DNA of 64,000 nucleotides from Synechococcus sp. WH 7805. Lineage in GTDB: Bacteria > Cyanobacteriota > Cyanobacteriia > PCC-6307 > Cyanobiaceae. Positions 34,914 through 54,386 of this stretch are shown here, piece by piece. How positions within the stretch are numbered: the stretch's first letter is position 1; the number at the start of each line of letters is the position of its first letter. Made by a program: the position numbers and the translations under genes. The notes under the pieces are model-generated. The model did no database searches. It was not told the DNA's origin and was given only the letters and a program-made list of their open reading frames with translations. The stretch lies in assembly GCF_000153285.1 (NCBI RefSeq), contig NZ_CH724168.1, positions 2,209,455-2,273,454 of the forward strand, in the 5' to 3' direction.

Positions 34914-35298
34914 TTGATGAAGTTGGCCTCTATGTCATCCGATGGCATGACGGATGATTTGATGGTTTTGTCAAGCTTTAGGCGTGGCGATTGTCCAGAT
35001 CTCATTCATGGTGAGGATGCTTGCTTCACCTCCAATGATGGAGTGTCCATTGGTTTGGATATCCACTCCGGTCAGGTTCGATCTGAAAATATGTCGCTTC
35101 GCTGGAATGTCCTGGCTGTGAAACAGGCAGGGTCCGTTGGTTTCAATGTCCATGTTCCATCTTAGCGAGGACAAAGCGATTCGCGCAGGATTGAAAGCTC
35201 TCTGCGTTCTTGATATCAACGGCGAAGGCGAGCCGACGGGACTGTTGGATTCTCCTATGCACGGGATGCTTGGGCGCGATTCTGGTATGGCTGTTTGA
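34914..35298 (+). pseudogene. Further degenerate reading frames after the CBM2 remnant
   Basis: Two short frames in different phases. The first ends SVGFNVHVPS (34914-35165). The second (to 35298) contains ALCVLDINGEGEPTGLLD, which looks like a damaged EF-hand or dockerin-like calcium loop. This fits decay of the same large surface or secreted protein, but homology is too weak to be sure. Confidence 0.35.
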
Positions 35299-35584
35299 GG
35301 AGGGCCCTTCTAGGGCACCTCGCGATGCGAATCACCCTTTCCCCTGCGGGGGTAGGGGCTTTTGCCTATGAATGTCATTCGAGGGTTTCAATCCATTGCG
35401 CCATGCTGTACTCATGTGTGGATTGAGATGTTGAAATGCTTGCAAGTACGAAGATCTGCAACGGATCTGAATTGTGACTGATATATCAATGAATTTGACT
35501 GGATCTTACCGATAACCCTCCAATTGAAGGGTTTCATTGAAAGGCAGACCAAGTCCAGAATTTTAGAAGTTCTGAGCTCTTTTT

Positions 35585-38500
35585 GTGGCTTTCATCGGTG
35601 GTGGTGTTGATCGTGTTGTTGGCACGTCAGGTGTGGTGGCAGGGTTTGATCCCCTGCGTGATCGACTGGACTTTGGTGATATCTCTGTTCACGGCATGAT
35701 TCTCGGCAAGCTGGTTGATGGATCGGCTGTCATTGTGAATCCATGGCAGCAGGATTCTTATCAGCGCATCACTGATCTGAATGGTGATCCTGTGCGCTGG
35801 GATCAGTTGGCTATTGAGAATTTTGCTCCAGTCGGTAACGAGCATCTCAGGGCTGATGCGGGAGGCGTGATTTCCTGGGAGCTCGGTGTGGGGCCTCGCA
35901 GTGATGCGATCGCTGCTGATGCAGAGGGACGCATCGATTTCACGGAGCCTGGTGCTGCTGTGAGCGAAACAGTTTATATCCGCTCCCATGAGTATGGAGT
36001 GCAAGAAGTGGTCAGTAACTTTGATCCTGAAAATGACAAGATCAGTTTCATCTACCTTGGAACACGGGAGCGTGTTTCGGCTGTTGATACTGATCAGGGA
36101 CTACTGATTTCTGTGGAGCCCAGTGGTCAAAGTGTGTTGATTGAAGGCGTGCAATCAACGCAGCTGCGGGCTGACAATGTCGAGTTTCATTTTGATCAGG
36201 TTCGAGAGGACAATTTGGAAGCGGTTCTGGGGTTCGATCAGAACGATGTCGCGCTTGTTGATCGCACCGTCTTGCTCACTCCGGCCGCACCCACTGGTGC
36301 CAGCACGGATGGTTTTCAGGTTGAGCTTGGGAATCCCGTTTATTCCATCGGCGCTCAGCTCGCCAGCGCTGAGCCTGCTGACCACTCTGGTCATGGGGAT
36401 CAGGACCACTCCGGCGGTCATCACCATGACCATGGTTATGCCGCGGGCACCTTTCATCTGCAAGCGAGCGGAACTCTTTATTGGGGCGGGATGAGTGGAA
36501 CGCTCACGATCACCAACATGTCGGATCGTGCGATTGAAAACTGGTCCGTGAGTTTCGAAACGCCCCACAGGGATTTCCAGAGCTGGGCCGGTGATGCAGT
36601 GGTTGAGGCCCTTGAGGGTGGCGGCAATCGGGTCACCCTGACCCCTGCGGCCTGGAACAGCACCATCGGCGCAGGCCAGAGCATTGCTGTGAGTTTCAAC
36701 GCCGAGAGTGTGGGCTTGGACAGCAGTGGTGAGCTCACCAGTGCTCTGTTCTTTCTTGCTGGGCAAGGCCTTGTTGAGGAAGGACCAGATCAAGACACCA
36801 CTCAGCCGTTCGAACCTCCCAGCCCTGAGGATGCTTTCGTTGATGACGGGGATGAGAACGCTGGTTCTGGCGATGGGGCTGCTGAGACCAACACCCCGGT
36901 CGCCCCGTCAGAGACAACACTGCCGCCAACGCCTCAGGGCGATCGATTCAGCGACTTCAACATTATTCAACCGAAAGAAAAAAAGACAGGCCAGTACCGC
37001 TTCATTGGAACAGCGCAACCGGATGCCCTGATCAGCACAGCCCAAAAAGACATCATGACCGGGCGTGGTGGTGCCGACCTCTTTGCATTCATCAGAACTG
37101 GAGGTCCCATTGATGTCGTCACCGATTTCAATCGTCTAGACGAAGACAAGATCGGCATTGACGCCGAAACATTTCCTGGTATTGACACAATTGATCTGGC
37201 CATCGCCAACAACAAAACGGAATATCAACAACTCAAGCAGTCAGACGCAAACATCATTTATCAAGCCTACATAGGCAAACTTGTCTATAACGAAAATGGC
37301 TCACGGAAAGGACTCGGCAGCGACGATGCTGCGATTGCCAAATTCAAGGGCAATCCCTTGATCAACAGTGATGACATTGTCCTTATCAAAGCTAGTTCCA
37401 CGCCAAGCAGCCCACAGGACGACCCAGACTCGAATCCCCCGACTGAGCCTGCAGATTCATCCCTGGTGGAAGAGCCAGAACCTGGAGAGGGCTCTGCGGA
37501 GGTGATTGCCGATCCCGGTAAGAGAGTGGTGGCTTATTTCGAGGAATGGGGGATTTACCAGCGTGATTTTCTGGTGAGTGATATCAACGTAGGAGAACTT
37601 ACCCATGTCAACTACAGCTTTTTTGATGTGAAAGCCAATGGTGATGTGCAGTTGTTTGATTCCTGGGCCGCGACGGACAAACGCTTCAGTGTTTCTGATC
37701 AGGTGACTCGAACATTCTCTGCAGCTGAGTGGAAGGAGCTAAGTAGCAACCAGCGTAATGTTTATTCGCAAGGTGGAGAGTTCAAGGCCAACACCAACGG
37801 TGATGGGTCCGTCACGGTGACAGGTGTGCCAATGGATTGGAATACGCCAGTGGATTACGTGGGCAATCTGCGTCAGTTCGATCTGCTGAAACAACTCAAT
37901 CCCGAGATCAATCTCGGTCTCGCTCTTGGCGGCTGGACACTCTCGGATGAGTTCAGTCTGGCCGTTGATTCAGCGGCGGATCGGGAGGCATTCACCAGCA
38001 GCATTGTCGACACACTTCAACGCTTTGATTTCTTTAACACAGTGGATTTTGACTGGGAATATCCCGGTGGTGGCGGCGAGACCGGGAATGCTGTTAGCCC
38101 TGAAGACGGGGTTAACTTTGCGCTCACTCTTGAGCTGTTGCGCACCAAACTCGATGCCCTGGAAACTTCTACAGGGGAGGAGTATGAGATCTCCGTGGCC
38201 ACGGCCGGTGGCTATGACAAACTCGCCAATCTCAATCTCACAGGAATCGATCCCTACGTTGATTTCTATAACGTGATGACTTACGACTTTCATGGTGGCT
38301 GGGAATCGGTCACCGGTCATCAGGCAGCGATGGCGAATGATCTCGGTGGATATGACGTTGTCACAGCGATCCAACAATTCCAGGACAATGGCATCGATTT
38401 AAGCAAGGTTGTTTTGGGTGCTCCCGCTTACACGCGGGCCTGGGGCAATGTCGATGCCGGTGGGACCCTTGGTCTCGGGAATCCAGGTGATTCCAGGCAG

Positions 38501-38884
38501 GCTCCAGGATCTTTCGAGGCAGGGAATTATGACCAGAAGGATCTGATTACCGGGGTTGCTGATGGCTCGTTCACCTTGGTTTGGGATGACGATTCCAAAG
38601 CGGCATTCGTCTACAACGCAAACACGCGCGTTTGGAGTTCCATCGAAACTGCTGCCACGATTGCTGGCAAAGCGGCCTACGTGGATGCTCTCGGTCTTGG
38701 CGGGATGATGTTCTGGGCACTGTCCAACGACAGCAATGGCGATCAGAGCCTGATCAGCGCTGCCTCCGACCTCCTGATGGGTGGTGCCACCCCGGATGAG
38801 GTGATGGCCCGCAGTCTGCAATTTGACTACGTCCTCGGTGGTGATGGGCAGTTCGGTCTCGACGACTTCACCCTCCTTGCCTGA
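35585..38884 (+). CDS. Large modular GH18 chitinase
   Basis: Protein of 1099 aa. Order: an N-terminal ~250-aa region with calcium-loop-like FDPLRDRLDFG; a His/Asp-rich linker near 265-285; a CBM2 chitin/cellulose-binding module (about 288-395); a Pro/Thr linker; a hemolysin-type segment (about 455-605, GRGGADLFAF); and a GH18 catalytic domain (about 646-1075). The GH18 motif reads VDFDWEYP with the proton donor Glu825. The enzyme should cut beta-1,4-GlcNAc chains outside the cell. No signal peptide is present; RTX-like parts suggest type I secretion. It starts at a GTG directly after an in-frame stop with a poor ribosome-binding site, so the N terminus could be truncated. Confidence 0.88.
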   Translation: MAFIGGGVDRVVGTSGVVAGFDPLRDRLDFGDISVHGMILGKLVDGSAVIVNPWQQDSYQRITDLNGDPVRWDQLAIENFAPVGNEHLRADAGGVISWELGVGPRSDAIAADAEGRIDFTEPGAAVSETVYIRSHEYGVQEVVSNFDPENDKISFIYLGTRERVSAVDTDQGLLISVEPSGQSVLIEGVQSTQLRADNVEFHFDQVREDNLEAVLGFDQNDVALVDRTVLLTPAAPTGASTDGFQVELGNPVYSIGAQLASAEPADHSGHGDQDHSGGHHHDHGYAAGTFHLQASGTLYWGGMSGTLTITNMSDRAIENWSVSFETPHRDFQSWAGDAVVEALEGGGNRVTLTPAAWNSTIGAGQSIAVSFNAESVGLDSSGELTSALFFLAGQGLVEEGPDQDTTQPFEPPSPEDAFVDDGDENAGSGDGAAETNTPVAPSETTLPPTPQGDRFSDFNIIQPKEKKTGQYRFIGTAQPDALISTAQKDIMTGRGGADLFAFIRTGGPIDVVTDFNRLDEDKIGIDAETFPGIDTIDLAIANNKTEYQQLKQSDANIIYQAYIGKLVYNENGSRKGLGSDDAAIAKFKGNPLINSDDIVLIKASSTPSSPQDDPDSNPPTEPADSSLVEEPEPGEGSAEVIADPGKRVVAYFEEWGIYQRDFLVSDINVGELTHVNYSFFDVKANGDVQLFDSWAATDKRFSVSDQVTRTFSAAEWKELSSNQRNVYSQGGEFKANTNGDGSVTVTGVPMDWNTPVDYVGNLRQFDLLKQLNPEINLGLALGGWTLSDEFSLAVDSAADREAFTSSIVDTLQRFDFFNTVDFDWEYPGGGGETGNAVSPEDGVNFALTLELLRTKLDALETSTGEEYEISVATAGGYDKLANLNLTGIDPYVDFYNVMTYDFHGGWESVTGHQAAMANDLGGYDVVTAIQQFQDNGIDLSKVVLGAPAYTRAWGNVDAGGTLGLGNPGDSRQAPGSFEAGNYDQKDLITGVADGSFTLVWDDDSKAAFVYNANTRVWSSIETAATIAGKAAYVDALGLGGMMFWALSNDSNGDQSLISAASDLLMGGATPDEVMARSLQFDYVLGGDGQFGLDDFTLLA

Positions 38885-38907
38885 GGGACGGCCCTAGCGT
38901 GAGTTAA

Positions 38908-40067
<1,160 letters not shown>

Positions 40068-40103
40068 AACTCTTGCTACGGTCGCGCCGATTACTAGCGG
40101 ACC

Positions 40104-40820
40104 ATGTCGGAACTTCAGAATCAGATGAAGCAGGCCGTCGCTGATGCTGCAGTGGAGCAATTCCAAGACGGCATGGTGGTTGGGCTTGGGTCCGGCTCAA
40201 CAGCGGCCCTCATGATCAAGGGATTGGGTGAACGCCTTGCTGCAGGTCAACTGAACGACATCGTGGGAGTCACAACGTCTTTCCAGGGTGAAGTTCTTGC
40301 AGCTGAACTAGGGATTCCTCTCCGCAGCCTCAATGCGGTGGACCGAATCGATCTGGCGATCGACGGTGCTGATGAGGTCGACCCTTCGTTCCAACTCATT
40401 AAGGGTGGTGGTGCTTGCCATGTGCAGGAGAAACTTGTCGCTGCTCGAGCTGACCGTTTCATCGTGGTGGTCGATTCCACCAAGCTCGTGGAGCGTTTGA
40501 ATCTTGGGTTTTTGCTTCCCGTCGAGGTCCTGCCCGGTGCCTGGGTGCAGATTCGCCAGCAACTGAATGCCATGGGTGGCGAAGCCGAACTGCGCATGGC
40601 CACCCGCAAGGCCGGTCCTGTGGTGACCGATCAGGGCAACCTGGTTCTGGATGTGCGATTTGAGGGTGGCATCGCTGATCCCGTCTCTCTTGAAAAGGAC
40701 ATCAACAACATTCCCGGCGTCCTTGAGAACGGTCTGTTCGTCAACCTTGCTGACGAGGTCCTCGTTGGACAGGTTGATGATGGTGTTGCCAGCGCACGCA
40801 GCCTTGAGAGGGCCCGCTGA
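40104..40820 (+). CDS. rpiA: Ribose-5-phosphate isomerase A
   Basis: Protein of 238 aa interconverting ribose 5-phosphate and ribulose 5-phosphate in the Calvin and pentose-phosphate pathways. Motifs seen: [12 protein letters not shown] (phosphate binding), IDGADEVD and KGGGA (catalytic region). Full length for the family. Convergent with hisD, 2 bp between stops. Confidence 0.95.
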   Translation: MSELQNQMKQAVADAAVEQFQDGMVVGLGSGSTAALMIKGLGERLAAGQLNDIVGVTTSFQGEVLAAELGIPLRSLNAVDRIDLAIDGADEVDPSFQLIKGGGACHVQEKLVAARADRFIVVVDSTKLVERLNLGFLLPVEVLPGAWVQIRQQLNAMGGEAELRMATRKAGPVVTDQGNLVLDVRFEGGIADPVSLEKDINNIPGVLENGLFVNLADEVLVGQVDDGVASARSLERAR

Positions 40821-40822
40821 TT

Positions 40823-42166
40823 TCAGCTAAGACGAATCTTCACCGAATTGGCATGGCTGTGAAGTCCTTCACTGCCGGCCAATTCCATAACAGCACCACC
40901 GGTGGCTTCGAGGGCTTCACGGCTGAATTCAATCAGTGAGGTGTGACGCATAAAGGTTTCCACGCTGAGAGCACCGCTGTAACGCGCTGCGCCACAGGTG
41001 GGCAGCGTGTGATTCGGCCCAGCGAGGTAGTCCCCCACAGCCTCCGGACTCCAGGAACCGATGAAAATCGCACCAGCCTGTTGGATTCGGTCCGCCAGCA
41101 TGCGAGGCCGTTCGACTAAGAGCTCGAGGTGCTCGGGGGCAAACCGGTCACTCAGCGACGCGCAGGTTTCGAGGTTGTCGCAGACCACGACGAGTCCCCA
41201 CTGCTGCAAGGATTGCCGGCAAATGGCTTCCCGTGGGTGCTTTTGAAGTTGTTGCTCCAATTCAGCAGGAAGCGCCTCAGCCAGGGCGCTCGCGGTGGTG
41301 AGCAGGATCGCAGCCGCCAACGGATCATGTTCTGCCTGGGCCAAGAGATCAGCTGCAACCTGTTTCACGTCTGCCGACGCATCGGCAATCACCAGCACTT
41401 CGCTGGGGCCAGCGAGTGAGTCAATTCCCACCTGCCCGTAGACGAACTTCTTCGCCAGAGTCACGTAAAGATTGCCAGGCCCGCTGATCACGTCGACCTT
41501 CGGGATGGTTTCGGTGCCGAACGCCAGGGCCGCTATCGCCTGAGCCCCTCCGATTCGATACACCTCGCGGATACCCGCTAGGTGGGCGGCTGCCAGAACG
41601 GTGCGGTTCACCGTTCCGTCGGTGCCACCGGGGGTGACCATCACAAGCCTCTCCACCCCTGCCGCGCGTGCCGGTACAGCGTTCATGAGCACTGTGCTTG
41701 GGTATGAGGCACGCCCTCCTGGGACATAAAGGCCCGCGGCTTGAACAGGACGCCAGCGTCTCCCAAGACGCTCACCATGCACTCCTTTGACATCGAGGTC
41801 CAGAGGTTTCTGCCGCTGGTGGAAATCCTGGATCCGTCGATGGGCGAGTTCCAGAGCGTCCCTGAGATTGGCAGGCGTTTCGTCCCAGGCGCTCTGCAGC
41901 TCTGAGCCAGGGACTTGGAGTGGATCAGGGGCAAATCCATCGAACTGCTGTGTAAGCGCCATTAGGGCCTGATCGCCATCCATGCGCACCTGGTCAAGGA
42001 TGGATTCGACGCTTTTTGCAGCTTCTCGCTGGGATTGGCCGGCTGTACGGGTCGCGATGCGATCGAGTTGCAGCTCCACATCGCCCGTCATGTCAATGCG
42101 ATTGATCACAGAGGCATCAATGCTTTGAGGAGGGGGCGCTGTGGCGGCCACCGGCTGGTCATTCAT
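40823..42166 (-). CDS. hisD: Histidinol dehydrogenase
   Basis: Zinc enzyme of 447 aa catalysing the last two oxidations of histidine synthesis (histidinol to histidine). Conserved [30 protein letters not shown] and FAPEHLEL are present, with AGPNHTLPT near the C terminus. Not in a his operon here, as usual in cyanobacteria. The start (MNDQPVAAT) adds a slightly extended N terminus. Divergent from rpsT. Confidence 0.95.
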   Translation of the reverse strand: MNDQPVAATAPPPQSIDASVINRIDMTGDVELQLDRIATRTAGQSQREAAKSVESILDQVRMDGDQALMALTQQFDGFAPDPLQVPGSELQSAWDETPANLRDALELAHRRIQDFHQRQKPLDLDVKGVHGERLGRRWRPVQAAGLYVPGGRASYPSTVLMNAVPARAAGVERLVMVTPGGTDGTVNRTVLAAAHLAGIREVYRIGGAQAIAALAFGTETIPKVDVISGPGNLYVTLAKKFVYGQVGIDSLAGPSEVLVIADASADVKQVAADLLAQAEHDPLAAAILLTTASALAEALPAELEQQLQKHPREAICRQSLQQWGLVVVCDNLETCASLSDRFAPEHLELLVERPRMLADRIQQAGAIFIGSWSPEAVGDYLAGPNHTLPTCGAARYSGALSVETFMRHTSLIEFSREALEATGGAVMELAGSEGLHSHANSVKIRLS

Positions 42167-42179
42167 TGGGCCACGTTAG

Positions 42180-42563
<384 letters not shown>

Positions 42564-42622
42564 CTTCCAGAAAGATTCAGACTTTCGGCAGAATGGGTTC
42601 TGAAGGCGCGTTTCAGGACCCG

Positions 42623-43408
42623 ATGCCCACACCCACCCTGATCGACAGTCACTGTCACATTGTCTTCAGGAATTTCGATGAGGATCTCGACGCAGTTGCG
42701 GAACGATGGCGTAACGCAGGCGTTGCGTCACTGTTGCATGCATGCGTTGAGCCCGCTGAGATTCCGGCAATCCGTGCATTGGCGGACCGGTTCCCTGAGT
42801 TGCGTTACTCCGTGGGAGTTCATCCGCTTGATACTGAGCATTGGGCTGATGACACCCAGGCTGTGCTGCGCGAAGCCGCCTGCGCTGATGATCGGGTGGT
42901 GGCCATCGGTGAACTAGGTCTCGATCTGTTTCGAGACAAGAATCTGTCTGAACAACTCGCCATTCTCCGACCTCAGCTGGATTTGGCGGTAGAGCTCAAC
43001 CTGCCTGTGATCGTGCATTGCCGCGATGCAGCTGAGCCCATGCTTGAAGAACTGCGCGCCCGTCGGGCCCAGGGATGTTGCCCCGCTGGGGTGATGCACT
43101 GCTGGGGTGGAACTCCAGAGGAAATGCATCAGTTCCTGGAGCTCGGCTTCTTCATCAGCTTCAGCGGCACGGTTACCTTCCCGAAGGCTGTCCCCACCCA
43201 CGATTGCGCCAGGCAAGTGCCCCGGGACCGCTTCCTCGTTGAAACGGACTGTCCTTTCCTGGCCCCGGTCCCTCGTCGGGGTAAGCGCAACGAGCCAGCT
43301 TTTGTTGCGGCGGTAGCGACTCGTGTCGCTGAGCTGAGGGAGCAATCGGTCGAACAAGTCGCCATGGACAGCACAGCCAACGCACGAGCCCTGTTCAAGC
43401 TGCCCTGA
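42623..43408 (+). CDS. tatD: TatD-family metal-dependent hydrolase (DNase)
   Basis: Protein of 261 aa with metal ligands in DSHCHI (His10, His12), GELGLD, PVIVHCRDA and the late FLVETDCPFLAP. It matches TatD-type 3'-5' DNases acting in repair or quality control. I use the ATG at 42623 because it gives the standard MPTPTLIDSHCH start; the open frame extends upstream into rpsT. Followed by a ~270-bp leader before rpoB. Confidence 0.92.
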   Translation: MPTPTLIDSHCHIVFRNFDEDLDAVAERWRNAGVASLLHACVEPAEIPAIRALADRFPELRYSVGVHPLDTEHWADDTQAVLREAACADDRVVAIGELGLDLFRDKNLSEQLAILRPQLDLAVELNLPVIVHCRDAAEPMLEELRARRAQGCCPAGVMHCWGGTPEEMHQFLELGFFISFSGTVTFPKAVPTHDCARQVPRDRFLVETDCPFLAPVPRRGKRNEPAFVAAVATRVAELREQSVEQVAMDSTANARALFKLP

Positions 43409-43680
43409 CCATCAAGACACTCTATTCGCGCCAAAGTGTAAGATGTTTTATTGGCCTGGTCAGATGCAGTTCACTGTTCTCTGGCTCCCGAAGCGTCCAT
43501 TACCGATCGGTGCATTGACGACGTCAGCTGTTCTGACCCGAGTGTTCTGAAGCCAGTGTCGCGGTCGTTGTTCCCCGTCAGGGTGCCACTGCCGCTGTTT
43601 TGGTTGAAAGCAACAGTGCGGTCCGTACAGCTCATCCTTCCAGGCCCTTACGTCCACCTTCTGATACTGCAGGTCTCCGC
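43409..43680 (+). promoter_or_regulatory. Upstream/leader region of the rpoB operon
   Basis: About 270 bp between tatD and rpoB. A TGTAAGAT sequence near 43437-43444 could be an extended -10 box, with an indifferent -35. In-frame codons upstream of the rpoB ATG (from 43600) look like leader sequence, not protein. Confidence 0.35.
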
Positions 43681-46600
43681 ATGAGCAGCAGAGCGATTCA
43701 GGTCGCCAAGACCGCCACCTATCTCCCCGATCTGGTGGAGGTACAGCGGGCCAGTTTCAAGTGGTTCCTGGAGAAGGGCCTGATCGAAGAGCTGGAGAGT
43801 TTTTCTCCGATCACCGATTACACGGGAAAGCTAGAGCTTCATTTTGTAGGTAGTGAATACCGGCTGAAGCGTCCTCGTCACGACGTTGAGGAGGCCAAGC
43901 GACGCGATGCCACTTTCGCCTCGCAGATGTATGTAACTTGCCGGCTGGTTAACAAGGAGACCGGTGAGATCAAGGAGCAGGAGGTCTTCATCGGCGAGCT
44001 CCCGCTGATGACCGAGCGCGGCACGTTCATCATCAATGGCGCAGAGCGCGTGATCGTGAATCAGATCGTGCGCAGCCCCGGTGTCTATTTCAAAGATGAG
44101 CAGGATAAAAACGGACGCCGCACCTACAACGCGAGCGTGATTCCGAACCGTGGCGCCTGGCTGAAATTTGAAACGGACAAGAACGATCTGCTGCACGTTC
44201 GTGTTGATAAGACTCGGAAGATCAATGCCCATGTGCTCATGCGTGCCATGGGTTTGTCCGACAACGATGTGATCGATAAGCTCCGTCATCCGGAGTACTA
44301 CAAAAAGTCGATTGAAGCGGCCAACGACGAAGGCATCAGTTCTGAAGATCAAGCTCTGTTGGAGCTTTACAAGAAGCTGCGTCCGGGCGAACCCCCTTCA
44401 GTGAGTGGTGGCCAGCAACTGCTTCAGACCCGTTTCTTCGATCCCAAGCGCTACGACCTCGGCCGGGTCGGTCGCTACAAAATCAACAAGAAGCTTCGCC
44501 TCACGATTCCGGACTCGGTTCGCACCCTCACCCATGAGGACGTGCTGTCCACGCTCGACTATCTGATCAACCTTGAGCTCGATGTGGGTGGCGCCAGCCT
44601 TGATGACATTGATCATCTCGGCAATCGTCGCGTGCGTTCTGTCGGTGAGCTTCTGCAGAATCAGGTGCGTGTTGGTTTGAATCGGCTCGAGCGGATCATC
44701 AAGGAACGGATGACCGTTGGTGAAACCGACTCACTCACACCAGCACAGCTGGTGAATCCCAAGCCACTTGTTGCGGCCATCAAGGAATTCTTCGGCTCAA
44801 GCCAGCTGAGCCAGTTCATGGATCAGACAAATCCATTGGCCGAGCTCACGCACAAACGCCGCATCTCCGCCCTCGGTCCAGGAGGCCTCACAAGGGAAAG
44901 AGCCGGTTTTGCAGTGCGTGATATCCATCCTTCCCACTACGGCCGCCTCTGCCCGATCGAAACTCCTGAAGGCCCCAATGCCGGCCTGATTAATTCCTTG
45001 GCGACCCATGCCCGGGTGAATGAATACGGCTTCATTGAGACCCCATTCTGGAAAGTGGAGAACGGACATGTTCTGAAGCAGGGGAATCCTATTTATCTGT
45101 CTGCCGACCTCGAAGATGAGTGTCGTGTGGCCCCAGGCGATGTCGCAACTGACAGTGAAGGCGCGATCCTTGCCGATCTCATCCCCGTGCGTTATCGCCA
45201 GGATTTCGAGAAAGTTCCCCCTGAGCAGGTGGATTACGTGCAGCTTTCACCTGTTCAGGTGATCTCTGTCGCGACTTCGCTGATTCCCTTCCTGGAGCAC
45301 GACGACGCCAACCGTGCCTTGATGGGATCCAACATGCAGCGTCAGGCGGTTCCTCTCCTGCGCCCCGAACGCCCCTTAGTGGGTACGGGTCTGGAAACTC
45401 AGGTAGCTCGGGACTCCGGCATGGTTCCGATCTCCCGGGTCAATGGCACTGTGACCTTTGTGGATGCTACCGCGATCGTCGTCCGAGACGAAGACGGTGT
45501 TGATCACTCCCATTATCTCCAGAAGTACCAGCGCTCCAACCAGGACACTTGTCTCAACCAGCGTCCAATCGTTCACCAGGGTGACCCGGTGATCGTGGGG
45601 CAAGTACTCGCGGATGGCTCGGCTTGCGAAGGCGGCGAAATCGCACTTGGTCAGAATGTTCTGATCGCCTACATGCCATGGGAGGGGTACAACTACGAGG
45701 ACGCGATCCTTGTCAGCGAGCGTCTGGTCAATGACGACCTGTACACCTCAGTGCATATCGAGAAGTACGAGATTGAAGCCCGTCAGACCAAGCTTGGTCC
45801 CGAAGAGATCACCAGGGAACTTCCCAATGTTGCTGAAGAAAGCCTTGGCAACCTTGATGAGATGGGAATCATCCGCATCGGAGCCTTCGTAGAGAGCGGC
45901 GACATTTTGGTCGGCAAAGTCACTCCCAAAGGTGAGTCCGACCAGCCTCCTGAAGAGAAGCTTCTCAGAGCCATCTTTGGTGAGAAAGCCCGAGACGTTC
46001 GCGACAACTCCCTGCGTGTTCCCAGCACTGAGCGTGGACGGGTCGTGGACGTTCGCATCTACACCCGAGAGCAGGGTGATGAGCTGCCCCCCGGCGCCAA
46101 CATGGTGGTGAGGGTGTATGTGGCGCAGCGTCGCAAGATCCAGGTGGGCGACAAGATGGCCGGTCGCCATGGCAACAAGGGAATCATCAGCCGGATTCTT
46201 CCTCGGGAGGACATGCCTTATCTCCCGGACGGGACCCCGGTCGACATCGTTCTGAACCCTCTCGGTGTGCCAAGCCGTATGAATGTCGGTCAGGTGTTCG
46301 AGCTGCTGATGGGCTGGGCTGCAGCGAATCTGGACTGCCGCGTCAAAGTTGTTCCATTCGATGAAATGTACGGGGCTGAAAAGTCTCAACAAACGGTGGA
46401 AACATTCCTGAAGGAGGCCGCCAAGCAGCCGGGCAAAGAATGGATTTACAACCCGGATGATCCCGGCAAGCTTCAATTGATCGATGGCCGCAGCGGCGAG
46501 CCGTTCGATCAACCTGTGGCTGTGGGGTACTCCCACTTCCTCAAGCTTGTCCACCTGGTGGATGACAAGATCCATGCCCGTTCCACCGGTCCATACTCCC

Positions 46601-46974
46601 TGGTGACCCAGCAACCCCTGGGTGGTAAGGCCCAGCAAGGCGGCCAGCGTTTGGGTGAGATGGAAGTCTGGGCTCTAGAGGCCTATGGCGCCGCTTACAC
46701 CTTGCAAGAACTGCTCACGGTCAAGTCCGACGATATGCAGGGACGAAACGAGGCCCTGAACGCCATCGTCAAGGGCAAGCCGATCCCCAGGCCCGGTACA
46801 CCGGAATCCTTCAAGGTGTTGATGCGCGAACTCCAGTCTCTGGGTCTGGATATCGCCGTGTTCACTGATGAAGGAAAGGAGGTGGATCTCATGCAGGACG
46901 TGAATCCCCGTCGCAGCACACCCAGCCGTCCTACGTATGAATCCCTCGGCGTCGCGGATTACGACGAAGACTGA
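43681..46974 (+). CDS. rpoB: RNA polymerase beta subunit
   Basis: Protein of 1097 aa, the length expected for cyanobacterial RpoB without the large E. coli insertions. Conserved signatures include the rifampicin-region sequence [32 protein letters not shown] and the C-terminal [21 protein letters not shown] start at the ATG at 43681 ([18 protein letters not shown]). First gene of the rpoB-rpoC1-rpoC2 operon; 48 bp to rpoC1. Confidence 0.97.
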   Translation: MSSRAIQVAKTATYLPDLVEVQRASFKWFLEKGLIEELESFSPITDYTGKLELHFVGSEYRLKRPRHDVEEAKRRDATFASQMYVTCRLVNKETGEIKEQEVFIGELPLMTERGTFIINGAERVIVNQIVRSPGVYFKDEQDKNGRRTYNASVIPNRGAWLKFETDKNDLLHVRVDKTRKINAHVLMRAMGLSDNDVIDKLRHPEYYKKSIEAANDEGISSEDQALLELYKKLRPGEPPSVSGGQQLLQTRFFDPKRYDLGRVGRYKINKKLRLTIPDSVRTLTHEDVLSTLDYLINLELDVGGASLDDIDHLGNRRVRSVGELLQNQVRVGLNRLERIIKERMTVGETDSLTPAQLVNPKPLVAAIKEFFGSSQLSQFMDQTNPLAELTHKRRISALGPGGLTRERAGFAVRDIHPSHYGRLCPIETPEGPNAGLINSLATHARVNEYGFIETPFWKVENGHVLKQGNPIYLSADLEDECRVAPGDVATDSEGAILADLIPVRYRQDFEKVPPEQVDYVQLSPVQVISVATSLIPFLEHDDANRALMGSNMQRQAVPLLRPERPLVGTGLETQVARDSGMVPISRVNGTVTFVDATAIVVRDEDGVDHSHYLQKYQRSNQDTCLNQRPIVHQGDPVIVGQVLADGSACEGGEIALGQNVLIAYMPWEGYNYEDAILVSERLVNDDLYTSVHIEKYEIEARQTKLGPEEITRELPNVAEESLGNLDEMGIIRIGAFVESGDILVGKVTPKGESDQPPEEKLLRAIFGEKARDVRDNSLRVPSTERGRVVDVRIYTREQGDELPPGANMVVRVYVAQRRKIQVGDKMAGRHGNKGIISRILPREDMPYLPDGTPVDIVLNPLGVPSRMNVGQVFELLMGWAAANLDCRVKVVPFDEMYGAEKSQQTVETFLKEAAKQPGKEWIYNPDDPGKLQLIDGRSGEPFDQPVAVGYSHFLKLVHLVDDKIHARSTGPYSLVTQQPLGGKAQQGGQRLGEMEVWALEAYGAAYTLQELLTVKSDDMQGRNEALNAIVKGKPIPRPGTPESFKVLMRELQSLGLDIAVFTDEGKEVDLMQDVNPRRSTPSRPTYESLGVADYDED

Positions 46975-47016
46975 CGGATTGACGAACGATCTGACACAAC
47001 GCTCCTTCTCCCTTAA

Positions 47017-54355
<7,339 letters not shown>

Positions 54356-54386
54356 GGGAGACTCAGCGGATCACCCGTCTGTCCCC

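Larger units (their letters stand above)
34546..35584. other. Low-density region with decayed coding sequence
   Basis: About 1 kb without an intact gene. It contains the CBM2 remnant at 34689-34892 and further broken open frames. A GC-rich terminator-like hairpin (CCCCT/AGGGG at 35341-35358, followed by TTTT) and an imperfect inverted repeat (AACCCT/AGGGTT near 35515-35534) precede the chitinase start. Confidence 0.6.

Noticed and set aside
34971..35219. 82-codon minus-strand frame in the decayed region
   Set aside because: No ribosome-binding site or recognised family; the plus strand nearby shows homology to CBM2, so the region is more likely plus-strand debris.
36155..36793. 212-codon minus-strand frame inside the chitinase gene
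   Set aside because: Antisense shadow; the plus strand encodes a recognisable CBM2 and linkers here.
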